The translations under genes were made by a program, and so were the position numbers. Shown piece by piece: positions 1-4,581 of a stretch of DNA of 5,985 nucleotides. The notes below the pieces were generated by a model. It saw only the letters and a program-made list of their open reading frames with translations, was not told the DNA's origin and searched no databases. The DNA is from DASYAN01 sp036501345 (GTDB lineage: Bacteria > Chloroflexota > Ktedonobacteria > Ktedonobacterales > Ktedonobacteraceae). The stretch is taken from contig DASYAN010000232.1 in NCBI GenBank assembly GCA_036501345.1, positions 1 through 5,985 of the forward strand, in the 5' to 3' direction. The stretch's first letter is position 1; the number at the start of each line of letters is the position of its first letter.

Positions 1-66
1 TTGGTAATCTACACACGCTTCATTCAAACAGAACGAGCCAATTGTCACTGTTTGTTGTTTTTCCAT
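1..66 (-). CDS. N-terminal start of a probable transposase with a zinc knuckle, cut by the window edge
   Basis: Reading leftwards from an ATG at 66-64, the frame stays open for 22 codons to the window edge. It begins MEKQQTVTIGSFCLNEAC and continues VDYQ. A GGGAG ribosome-binding site (complement of 77-81) lies 10 bases upstream of the start. The F-C-x-N-x-x-C pattern near the extreme N-terminus is the first half of a zinc knuckle, of the kind that opens several small DDE transposases of the IS1-like and unclassified groups. That family resemblance is from memory, and no catalytic region is visible. If this is an insertion sequence, its outer end should lie a few tens of bases right of the start; a candidate boundary is around 114, where the minus strand reads GGTAGAGTAG. 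The start codon overlaps the first codon of the plus-strand frame at 65, so the two genes diverge with overlapping starts. It could instead be another small zinc protein. Confidence 0.5.
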   Translation of the reverse strand, partial: MEKQQTVTIGSFCLNEACVDYQ

Positions 67-553
67 GATGAGAGGTCTCCCTGATCGCACAAAAACTTTT
101 CCTTCTACTCTACCATGCACAGTCAAGGGGGAGACCACCGAGAAACTTGAAAATACAAAAAGCAAAGTGCAAGGTATCCTCAGAGATATTACAGCAAGTA
201 AAATAGGTGTTGATAGGCTTTATACAAGGTTAGGGCCATCTATTAAAATATATAAAGATGAACTAAATAATGTGCTAGATGTGACACAAAAATTGCATCG
301 TGCATTTAACGGCTTGCCTCCCTTAGTTTCAGATTTTCAAGCAGTTTCAAATTTTCAAGCAGTTTCAAATTTTCAAGGATTACCACATGAAGTGACAGAG
401 CATGGAGTGATAGGTCGCGGCGTACAAGGAATTCAACAAATGAGGGAACGAGCCAATGAAGAGCAAGCACGGCAAGATCGGCAGTCGCAAGAGCAACGAA
501 TACGAGATCAGGAATTTAGGGAGCAGGTTGTGGAGGGAGGTACTAGTCAGTAA
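65..553 (+). CDS. Hypothetical helical coiled-coil-like protein, possibly 5'-truncated
   Basis: I do not recognise this 162-residue frame. Residues 25-85 are rich in Lys, Glu and Leu and look helical. Residues 88-105 are three copies of a six-residue unit (SDFQAV, SNFQAV, SNFQGL). Residues 124-155 are an extremely charged Gln/Arg/Glu helix (MRERANEEQARQDRQSQEQR), typical of a solvent-exposed coiled coil. There is no signal peptide, membrane segment or catalytic motif. The start is doubtful. No ribosome-binding site precedes the ATGs at 65 or 68, the frame is open back to a stop at 5-7, and the first ~20 residues (LPDRTKTFPSTLPCT) look unlike the rest. They also coincide with the putative upstream region of the minus-strand gene. 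A GTG at 167 is an internal alternative, but it too lacks a clear ribosome-binding site. The simplest reading is a gene whose 5' end was replaced by an inserted element, with the rest still open. The hairpin at 623-661 probably ends its transcript. Confidence 0.5.
   Translation: MMRGLPDRTKTFPSTLPCTVKGETTEKLENTKSKVQGILRDITASKIGVDRLYTRLGPSIKIYKDELNNVLDVTQKLHRAFNGLPPLVSDFQAVSNFQAVSNFQGLPHEVTEHGVIGRGVQGIQQMRERANEEQARQDRQSQEQRIRDQEFREQVVEGGTSQ
74..136. repeat. 8-bp inverted repeat beside the minus-strand gene start
   Basis: GGTCTCCC at 74-81 and GGGAGACC at 129-136 are perfect inverted copies 47 bases apart. The left arm contains the ribosome-binding site of the minus-strand gene, so pairing in a transcript started further right could hide that site. 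It may be unrelated to the insertion-sequence end, and chance cannot be excluded. Confidence 0.35.
325..378 (+). repeat. Three tandem 18-bp copies inside the 65-553 frame
   Basis: Copies lie at 325-342, 343-360 and 361-378, each of the form AGTTTCARATTTTCAAGS. The second and third differ only at the last base, and the first differs from the second at one base. The period is a multiple of three, so the frame is kept and each copy encodes S-D/N-F-Q-A/G-V/L. Near-identity at the DNA level points to recent slippage or duplication. Confidence 0.9.
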
Positions 554-622
554 GACTCAGATCCAGAATAAAGACAGCCGCCAAGTGAAAACTTTGTGGC
601 TTCTTTGACGCCAAAGCACAAA

Positions 623-661
623 AAAAGCCGGATCTGTTCCACGTGAGCAGGTCCGGCTTTT
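623..661. terminator. Strong bidirectional intrinsic terminator
   Basis: The arms AGCCGGATCTG (626-636) and CAGGTCCGGCT (648-658) pair over 11 bp with one G-U, extended to 14 bp by A623-625 pairing with T659-661, around an 11-base loop that contains CACGTG. On the plus strand the stem runs into TTTT at 658-661; on the minus strand it runs into six T. It therefore suits ending the gene at 65-553 and also stopping transcription coming from the right. Confidence 0.8.
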
Positions 662-742
662 GCATTATGCAGATCTACAATATCGAATTACGACAAGAGC
701 GCTAAGCTGTAAGTCTCCCAATGAAACTGGTGAAGGAGTACC

Positions 743-925
743 ATGATCCTGGTGGCTTTTAGCTTGCTTTGTTTTCTACTTTTCGCCCTTGAGAGGCCAA
801 ACGAGCTATCGTCCTTCCTCAAAGAGTTTCTCTCTATCGACCAGGATCATTCTACTGCTCCCACTGGTTTCATTGTGGGATTTACAAGTAATCACTACGT
901 TATCTCGTGGCTACAGGTATCTTGA
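743..925 (+). CDS. Doubtful 60-residue hydrophobic ORF
   Basis: The ATG at 743 is preceded by AAGGAG four bases upstream, a good ribosome-binding site. The product opens with a hydrophobic stretch (ILVAFSLLCFLLFAL, residues 2-16) that could be a signal anchor or a short membrane helix. It continues with an unremarkable tail and a second weakly hydrophobic patch around residues 42-56. I recognise no family. Against it are its short length, an overlapping 70-residue frame at 789-1001 that is equally open, and the lack of a terminator directly after it. It could be a small membrane peptide, or a decayed fragment of a larger gene such as a transposase with frameshifts. No upstream promoter matching consensus is evident. 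Confidence 0.3.
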   Translation: MILVAFSLLCFLLFALERPNELSSFLKEFLSIDQDHSTAPTGFIVGFTSNHYVISWLQVS

Positions 926-1116
926 AGCCGTTTCTAGAGGGAGTGCAAATTGCTTAAACAGAACCTTTAACCTATGTCAGAACTATCTAGCCTTGCGATA
1001 AGCCACATGGTAAGCTACTCATACTCACGTTGCTGAAGTGAGAGCCCGCCAGCAGAGTGGCAGTGAATAGCCCTCGCTATTTGACGAATCCGACGAATAG
1101 CCCAGAAATCCCTTAC
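926..1116. other. Gap without a supported gene; short hairpin and repeated 9-mer
   Basis: I see no credible coding frame here. A tight hairpin, AATAGC (1066-1071), loop CCTC, GCTATT (1076-1081), shares its left arm with GAATAGCCC at 1065-1073, and the same 9-mer recurs at 1095-1103 in the same orientation. These lie just upstream of the strong promoter at 1117 and could bind a regulator, but they have no T-run and are not a terminator. Confidence 0.45.
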
Positions 1117-1146
1117 TTGACAATTTGATAACCCCCTGGGTATAAT
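1117..1146 (+). promoter_or_regulatory. Consensus sigma-70-type promoter of the XRE regulator gene
   Basis: A perfect -35 TTGACA (1117-1122) and a perfect -10 TATAAT (1141-1146) are separated by 18 bases. Transcription would start near 1153, about 40 bases before the ATG at 1195. TCCCTT at 1109-1114 and AAGGGA at 1149-1154 form a 6-bp inverted pair bracketing the promoter, a plausible but unproven operator for autoregulation by the encoded protein. Confidence 0.85.
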
Positions 1147-1194
1147 GCAAGGGATGGAAAGAGGAGGACAGAATAATACGAAGGACAGGCACAT

Positions 1195-1665
1195 ATGAAT
1201 AGGGAACAAGCTCATATGGAAACTGATCAGACTGGTATGCAACCAGATGAGCTCGAGGAATTGATTAAATTGGTTGCAGAACTCACCGCCAAAAATCCTA
1301 AGGTTGGACAGCAGCTTGAGGAGGAAATGAGGCGTCAGATGTTGCTGGTTGGATTTCCCACTAAGGATCTCAATTTTCAGCAACAGATGAAGGAAGAGCC
1401 AGCTGCACACCAGAATCTAGTGCACACTTTAATCCTAGAGCGCCAACGTCAGCGAATTTCACAGCAAGAGTTGGCTACACGCATGCAAACTAAGCAGCCA
1501 GCGTTGGCACGCATGGAGCAAGGTCATCGTGACCCAAAAATATCGACTCTTCAGAAGTATGCGGCCAGTCTAGGGAAACGTATCTCCTGGCAGCTCGTTG
1601 ATGACGACGATGAATCTGTAGAACAAGAGCAAGCCTACTCACCGAGTTTTCAAAGAAATCTCTGA
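1195..1665 (+). CDS. XRE-family helix-turn-helix transcriptional regulator
   Basis: This 156-residue cytoplasmic protein is a probable DNA-binding repressor. Residues 75-135 form the helix-turn-helix: helix LVHTLILERQRQR, then ISQQELATRMQ (helix 2), TKQPALARMEQG (recognition helix) and RDPKISTLQKYAASLG, the usual Cro/CI or HigA-antitoxin layout. The N-terminal ~65 residues (DELEELIKLVAEL, LEEEMRRQM) are helical and acidic, perhaps a dimerisation segment. The tail is acidic (DDDDE, 136-140). The start at 1195 follows AAGGA (1181-1185) at nine bases; ATG at 1216 is a weaker alternative. A consensus promoter lies just upstream, so the gene should be strongly expressed unless repressed. The fold resembles toxin-antitoxin antitoxins, but no toxin-like frame adjoins it, so I read it as a solitary regulator, possibly of the rep-like gene downstream. 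The class is well supported; the target is inference. Confidence 0.85.
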   Translation: MNREQAHMETDQTGMQPDELEELIKLVAELTAKNPKVGQQLEEEMRRQMLLVGFPTKDLNFQQQMKEEPAAHQNLVHTLILERQRQRISQQELATRMQTKQPALARMEQGHRDPKISTLQKYAASLGKRISWQLVDDDDESVEQEQAYSPSFQRNL

Positions 1666-1706
1666 GACTCCGTGACACACTTGCCAAGCCATGATATTGT
1701 AGAGTT

Positions 1707-1727
1707 TAGGCATCATCTGGATGCCTA
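1707..1727 (+). terminator. Hairpin after the XRE gene, weak as a terminator
   Basis: TAGGCATC (1707-1714) and GATGCCTA (1720-1727) form a perfect 8-bp stem with a five-base loop, 42 bases after the regulator's stop. No T-run follows (CCGAAATATTTG), so it may be a processing or stability hairpin or an operator rather than a true terminator. Confidence 0.45.
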
Positions 1728-1780
1728 CCGAAATATTTGAAAGGAGCGGCAGCCTATTCCTAAATGTGGACAAAGAAAAA

Positions 1781-1815
1781 GACTGGCACTCTGATCGGCA
1801 AAATCTGAGCCAGTC
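1781..1815. terminator. Hairpin with a T-rich flank on the minus strand
   Basis: GACTGGC (1781-1787) and GCCAGTC (1809-1815) pair perfectly over 7 bp with a 21-base loop. Leftward, the stem is followed by TTTTTCTTT (complement of 1772-1780). Rightward, only CTTCTCT follows. It could end leftward transcription or back up the end of the XRE gene; the loop is long, so efficiency is uncertain. Confidence 0.4.
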
Positions 1816-1932
1816 CTTCTCTCCGAAACAATATTCAATTGGTTTCATTTGTCTTATTAAGATAATAAGTAACATATCTATTCAATATTGTCAAGTTTTT
1901 AGCTGGATGATATTGAAATCAACCAAAAATAC

Positions 1933-1977
1933 TTGACAAACGGAATCGATTGAAACGGAATCCGCGTGCCATAAAAA
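1933..1977 (+). promoter_or_regulatory. Probable promoter and operator region of the rep-like gene
   Basis: TTGACA at 1933-1938 is a perfect -35, but no good -10 sits 16-18 bases on. TTGAAA (1950-1955) with TAAAAA (1972-1977) at 16 bases is the better-spaced, weaker pair. AAACGGAATC occurs twice in direct orientation at 1938-1947 and 1953-1962, a 15-bp period. This double site overlaps the promoter elements and is where a repressor or the initiator itself could bind. The rep ATG is ~140 bases further on, leaving a long leader. Confidence 0.4.
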
Positions 1978-1979
1978 CG

Positions 1980-2001
1980 TATGCTACACAATAATAGCAT
2001 A
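1980..2001. repeat. Inverted repeat in the rep leader (TATGCTA/TAGCATA)
   Basis: TATGCTA at 1980-1986 and TAGCATA at 1995-2001 are perfect inverted arms around eight A+T-rich bases. The symmetric, A+T-rich form suits a dimeric protein-binding site more than a terminator. Confidence 0.6.
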
Positions 2002-2032
2002 TCGCAGTTACATCTGCAACCCGCGTTCACCT

Positions 2033-2059
2033 ACTTTGATTGTACCCTGACATCAAAGT
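2033..2059. repeat. Inverted repeat in the rep leader (ACTTTGAT/ATCAAAGT)
   Basis: ACTTTGAT (2033-2040) and ATCAAAGT (2052-2059) are a perfect 8-bp inverted pair with an 11-base loop, about 60 bases before the rep start. It would fold as a leader hairpin in the rep mRNA or act as an operator. No T-run follows. Confidence 0.6.
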
Positions 2060-2120
2060 GTTCCATTGATTCACGCCGAGCTTCAGTGATCCTCCATGTG
2101 GTGGATGGGGAGGCAACATC

Positions 2121-3527
2121 ATGGTAGTCGCATTTGATAGCGTTCGTACTGGTACTGCGAATGAAGCGCAGTTTTCTAGAGCGAGATCACGTGAACTGGT
2201 CATTATTATTAGACCAAGTTTCATGGTCTTTTGCAAAGATGCCTGCCGGGCCGCATTGCTCAACCATATCTTGTTCTGGATTGCTTGGAAAGCAAAAGAT
2301 CAGACACAAGACATGATACAAGCAGGTAAAATTACCTACTATGCTACAAACGAAGAACTTATTGAGTGTATGGCAGGTTCCTGGAGTGACAAGAAGGTCC
2401 GCACGGAGGTCAATGCACTCATTGATCTAGGAATCATAGGCAAAACAAAAAATCAGAAGTGGGGAACCGACAGAACAAAGCACTTCTTCTTTGGAAAAGA
2501 TCAATACAACAAGCTGATAGAACTTTGCGAAAAGCATGCTATCTGCCTGGCGCATATCGGACTACCAAAAGAAGTAATCCAGATGTTGGCTGCGTTTAGT
2601 CAATCGGTCAAGTGTCCCTGCTCGAGGCATTCGGTAAATCTGCCGGATGCAAACGGTAAATTTACCGAATGCAACGAGTCGATTTTACCAAATGCAACGA
2701 GTCGATTTTACCGGAGCAATAACAAAGATAACTGCAAAGATACCGACAAAGGTAACTGCGAAAGAGAGAATAGCGCACGTGAGCAAAAAGACGTGGTAAG
2801 CTCTCATCCACCCACTCGCCCATCCAAGCCTTCTCAAAATGTTTCTTCTGAAGACGAAAAACAAGAGGAGGTTATTTTGACCGAGTCGAGCCAGCATATT
2901 TACGGCTTTGCTTGTAAAACACTTTTTATAGCTAAAAAGCCTAAAATAACACAAAAGATAAAAGACGAGTGTGAATTACTCGCACCGCATATCAAGACTT
3001 TTGAGCAATTTAAGAGTCTTCTACAGTACGTACAAAGCAAATTTGAAGCTCCGTATCATCTCAAAAATATGACTAATGAGTTAAACGACTGGCTGCAGAT
3101 TCAAAACACGGCCAGCAAAGATATGCAAGGACTTGAGTGGTTACCCGTCTCTAATGCGGATCTGGAGCCCGAGGCTACTCAAGAGGCTATCGAGATGTAC
3201 CTACCCGATGCTACTGAGAATAACCCGCAAACAGTAGAAGGCGCGATAGAAGATATTGAAACTACGGACCAGCAACTTGTGGATAAGATGCTTTATATTT
3301 GCCATGACTACGGACAAGACGCAAGTATCAATGTATGCTTAGATGTATTAGCAAAAGTGAGAGATGAATTTAGCTTAAATAACACTATTTTGTTTGACTT
3401 TATGACAGAAGCCTATAGGACAAATTTACATGCACGTACCTGCGACGTGCAGTCGTTTTTTGATGAGTTGTATGGGAGCCTGATCGGAGCGTTCAACGGC
3501 CAGGAACAATGGGCTGATGTGGGTTGA
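2121..3527 (+). CDS. Replication-initiator-like protein with N-terminal winged helix
   Basis: This 468-residue cytoplasmic protein is most likely a plasmid or phage replication initiator or replisome organiser. The ATG at 2121 follows GGGGAGG at seven bases. Residues 27-125 read as a winged-helix DNA-binding domain: a helical RPSFMVFCKDACRAALLNHI segment, then ITYYATNEELIECM, the recognition-helix region SWSDKKVRTEVNALIDLGII and a wing ending in RTKHFFF. Residues 163-255 are a low-complexity Ser/Asn/Lys/Glu linker with PPTRPSKPS. Residues 255-330 and 383-460 are two helical regions, the first with a DnaD-tail-like feel that I cannot confirm; they may contact helicase or other replisome proteins. 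There is no Walker A motif or relaxase signature. DNA repeats at the domain junction (residues ~169-213) look like an embedded origin. A repeat-rich 455-base region precedes it and a 9-bp inverted repeat overlaps its stop codon. A transcription factor with similar architecture is the main alternative. Confidence 0.65.
   Translation: MVVAFDSVRTGTANEAQFSRARSRELVIIIRPSFMVFCKDACRAALLNHILFWIAWKAKDQTQDMIQAGKITYYATNEELIECMAGSWSDKKVRTEVNALIDLGIIGKTKNQKWGTDRTKHFFFGKDQYNKLIELCEKHAICLAHIGLPKEVIQMLAAFSQSVKCPCSRHSVNLPDANGKFTECNESILPNATSRFYRSNNKDNCKDTDKGNCERENSAREQKDVVSSHPPTRPSKPSQNVSSEDEKQEEVILTESSQHIYGFACKTLFIAKKPKITQKIKDECELLAPHIKTFEQFKSLLQYVQSKFEAPYHLKNMTNELNDWLQIQNTASKDMQGLEWLPVSNADLEPEATQEAIEMYLPDATENNPQTVEGAIEDIETTDQQLVDKMLYICHDYGQDASINVCLDVLAKVRDEFSLNNTILFDFMTEAYRTNLHARTCDVQSFFDELYGSLIGAFNGQEQWADVG
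2627..2760. repeat. Iteron-like repeat cluster inside the rep-like gene, candidate origin
   Basis: Two identical 22-bp copies start with AATGCAACGAG and end with GATTTTACC, at 2668-2689 and 2691-2712 (23-bp period). A degenerate third copy precedes them at 2647-2666. GCATTCGGTAAAT (2627-2639) is perfectly inverted as ATTTACCGAATGC (2660-2672). The right arm overlaps the perfect 14-bp palindrome CGGTAAATTTACCG (2654-2667). Further right, ACAAAGATAACTGC (2722-2735) recurs with one change at 2746-2759 (24-bp period). Because 23 is not a multiple of three, the two best copies encode different peptides (ECNESILP, then NATSRFYR). Repeats of this kind in the middle of an initiator gene are known as origins in lambda O and in RepA_N-type plasmids; applying that here is inference. 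Confidence 0.6.
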
Positions 3528-3584
3528 GCAGAGCCTGTATGTCAAAGTGATATATCTAGACACGACCAATAATGCGCTCTGCTC
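3526..3584. repeat. 9-bp inverted repeat overlapping the rep stop codon
   Basis: GAGCAGAGC (3526-3534) and GCTCTGCTC (3576-3584) are perfect inverted arms 41 bases apart; the left arm begins within the TGA stop (3525-3527). The spacer contains the palindrome GATATATC. No T-run follows, so this is either a stem protecting the mRNA end or a protein site, not an obvious terminator. Confidence 0.45.
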
Positions 3585-3650
3585 TCGACGATTATATCAT
3601 AGACATTAATGAGAGAAGCCTTCAGTTTGCGCAAGAGCAAGGGTAGGATA

Positions 3651-3688
3651 TTGACAGGTGCCCGTTTTTCAGGCACACTGTTGACAGG
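3651..3688 (+). promoter_or_regulatory. Repeated TTGACAGG flanking a small hairpin, upstream of the coiled-coil gene
   Basis: TTGACAGG occurs at 3651-3658 and 3681-3688, thirty bases apart. Between them GTGCC (3658-3662) and GGCAC (3672-3676) form a 5-bp stem around a T-rich loop. Both TTGACA copies are perfect -35 boxes, but neither has a good -10 at 16-18 bases. The second copy would start transcription inside the gene. The first copy with CACACT at 3674 is a weak promoter candidate, perhaps needing an activator bound at the repeats. Confidence 0.35.
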
Positions 3689-3703
3689 AAAGGATACCGC
3701 AAT

Positions 3704-4237
3704 ATGAATCAGCCAGCAGATGATCGCATTAAAAAAATTGAAGAGAGACAAGAAGACTTTGACAAGCGTCTCAAGAGTGTCGAGCAGCAGCGAACTGAAG
3801 AGATAAAAGCTGTTAGAGTCGAAGTTGCTAGTGAAGACGTGCTGAACCGATTGAAGACACTTGAACAAGGTCAGCAGGATTTTAAAGAAGATACAGCAGT
3901 ACTCAAAGATGATGCGGGAGTACTCAAAATCGAAATGCAAGGTGCAAGAGCTGATATTTTGCAAATTAGAGAGTCGCAGTCTGATTTGAGGGATAGACTG
4001 ATAGAGCACAGTGAAGATCTCAAAGTGATTAAGGGTAAGCAGGATGCTCACACAGAGATCTTAGACAAACTAATCAGTTTTGCTGAATCACACGATGCAA
4101 TGCTCAAAACTGTGGCAACAAAAGAGGACCTGGCAGCCATGGTAACCAAGGAAGATATCAATGCTGTCAAAGATGATATAGCCAGCCTCAAAAGTACACA
4201 AGAACAAATACTTGCATTGCTCCAGCAAAAACCATAG
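3704..4237 (+). CDS. Coiled-coil protein of unknown function
   Basis: This 177-residue protein is almost wholly predicted coiled coil: long runs of Glu, Lys, Asp and Gln with Leu, Ile and Val at heptad spacing and no Cys, Trp or Pro in the body. Residues 8-20 and 49-60 are an internal repeat of the form R-I/L-K-x-I/L-E-x-x-Q-x-D-F. Near the C-terminus TKED recurs at 139-142 and 148-151, a pattern common in bacterial coiled-coil proteins of unknown function. No signal peptide or membrane segment is present, so it should be cytoplasmic and oligomeric. The ATG at 3704 follows AGGAAAGGA with about ten bases of spacing. It is transcribed away from and after the rep-like gene but separated by 176 bases, so it is probably its own unit, and a terminator follows. 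A scaffold or partition-accessory role would fit a replicon, but nothing in the sequence shows it. Confidence 0.75.
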   Translation: MNQPADDRIKKIEERQEDFDKRLKSVEQQRTEEIKAVRVEVASEDVLNRLKTLEQGQQDFKEDTAVLKDDAGVLKIEMQGARADILQIRESQSDLRDRLIEHSEDLKVIKGKQDAHTEILDKLISFAESHDAMLKTVATKEDLAAMVTKEDINAVKDDIASLKSTQEQILALLQQKP

Positions 4238-4249
4238 AAAATTAATGAT

Positions 4250-4278
4250 AGGCTCGTCGACTCGGCGAGCTTGTTTTT
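4250..4278 (+). terminator. Intrinsic terminator of the coiled-coil gene
   Basis: GCTCGT (4252-4257) pairs with GCGAGC (4265-4270) over six bp, the last pair G-U, around a seven-base loop, with further A-U/G-U pairing outside. The T-rich run TTGTTTTT (4271-4278) follows directly. It lies 13 bases after the TAG at 4235-4237. Confidence 0.8.
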
Positions 4279-4449
4279 ATGCTCAAAAACACGCAAAAAG
4301 GCCTGAGAAATGGCTTGCAATGCGGCTTGAGGTTAGTAAGCTGTGCGATAAGGGAACCTTTGAAAGATACCGTGTGGGCAGTGGTGGCGGTTCAGTTGGA
4401 ATTGAAATTACAGCGTGCTCGATGCTCGTAATGCTTCTCAGATGAGACA
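4279..4449. other. Stretch between two terminators with no convincing gene
   Basis: Two small frames overlap here: ATG 4279 to TAA 4431 (50 residues) and ATG 4320 to TGA 4445 (41 residues, MRLEVSKLCDKGTFERYRVG at its start). Neither has a ribosome-binding site and I recognise neither. The second ends five bases before the terminator stem at 4450, which slightly favours it. The segment may be a gene remnant or the body of an untranslated RNA ending at that terminator. Confidence 0.35.
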
Positions 4450-4499
4450 AGCCTCTCTTGGTTCATTAACAAGAGAGGCTATTTTCTTGCCCTTTTTTG
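4450..4499 (+). terminator. Strong 11-bp-stem terminator
   Basis: AGCCTCTCTTG (4450-4460) and CAAGAGAGGCT (4470-4480) pair perfectly around a nine-base loop. TTTTCTT follows from 4482 and a six-T run at 4493-4498. It insulates the zinc-finger gene downstream from upstream transcription. It is about 170 bases beyond the previous terminator, so it probably ends a separate, unidentified transcript. Confidence 0.85.
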
Positions 4500-4538
4500 T
4501 GACAATATGCTATATTTCCTCTACGCGATTGAAATATC

Positions 4539-4573
4539 CGGCTAGCCTAATAGCCGATCGAGAGAAAGGAGGT
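4539..4573 (+). promoter_or_regulatory. Leader hairpin and optimal ribosome-binding site before the zinc-module gene
   Basis: CGGCTA (4539-4544) and TAGCCG (4551-4556) make a perfect 6-bp hairpin with a six-base loop. Eight bases later comes AAAGGAGGT (4565-4573), a full match to the anti-Shine-Dalgarno sequence, eight bases before the GTG at 4582. The strong site decides the GTG start. The hairpin could be an operator half-site pair or set mRNA stability. TATATT at 4511-4516 could be a -10 box, but I see no matching -35. Confidence 0.55.
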
Positions 4574-4581
4574 TACAACTA

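Noticed and set aside
1015..1410. 131-residue minus-strand frame
   Set aside because: It overlaps the strong promoter and the first part of the XRE gene, which has clear domain evidence on the plus strand.
1195..1665. Antitoxin of a toxin-antitoxin pair
   Set aside because: The helix-turn-helix resembles HigA-type antitoxins, but no toxin-sized frame with a ribosome-binding site adjoins it; the 60-residue ORF at 743 is 270 bases away and has no toxin features.
2627..2760. CRISPR array
   Set aside because: The repeats are nearly contiguous with one-base spacing and lie inside a coding frame, with no unique spacers of about 30 bases and no cas genes in the window.
3542..4051. 169-residue minus-strand frame with hydrophobic, membrane-like composition
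   Set aside because: It is the antisense shadow of the coiled-coil gene: Glu/Lys/Gln-rich codons read backwards give Phe/Leu/Ser-rich protein. It has no supporting context, and the plus-strand gene has a ribosome-binding site and terminator.
4212..4445. 77-residue plus-strand frame
   Set aside because: Its start lies inside the end of the coiled-coil gene and it reads straight through the terminator at 4250-4278, so it cannot be real as drawn. Only a later start at 4320 could be, and that has no ribosome-binding site.
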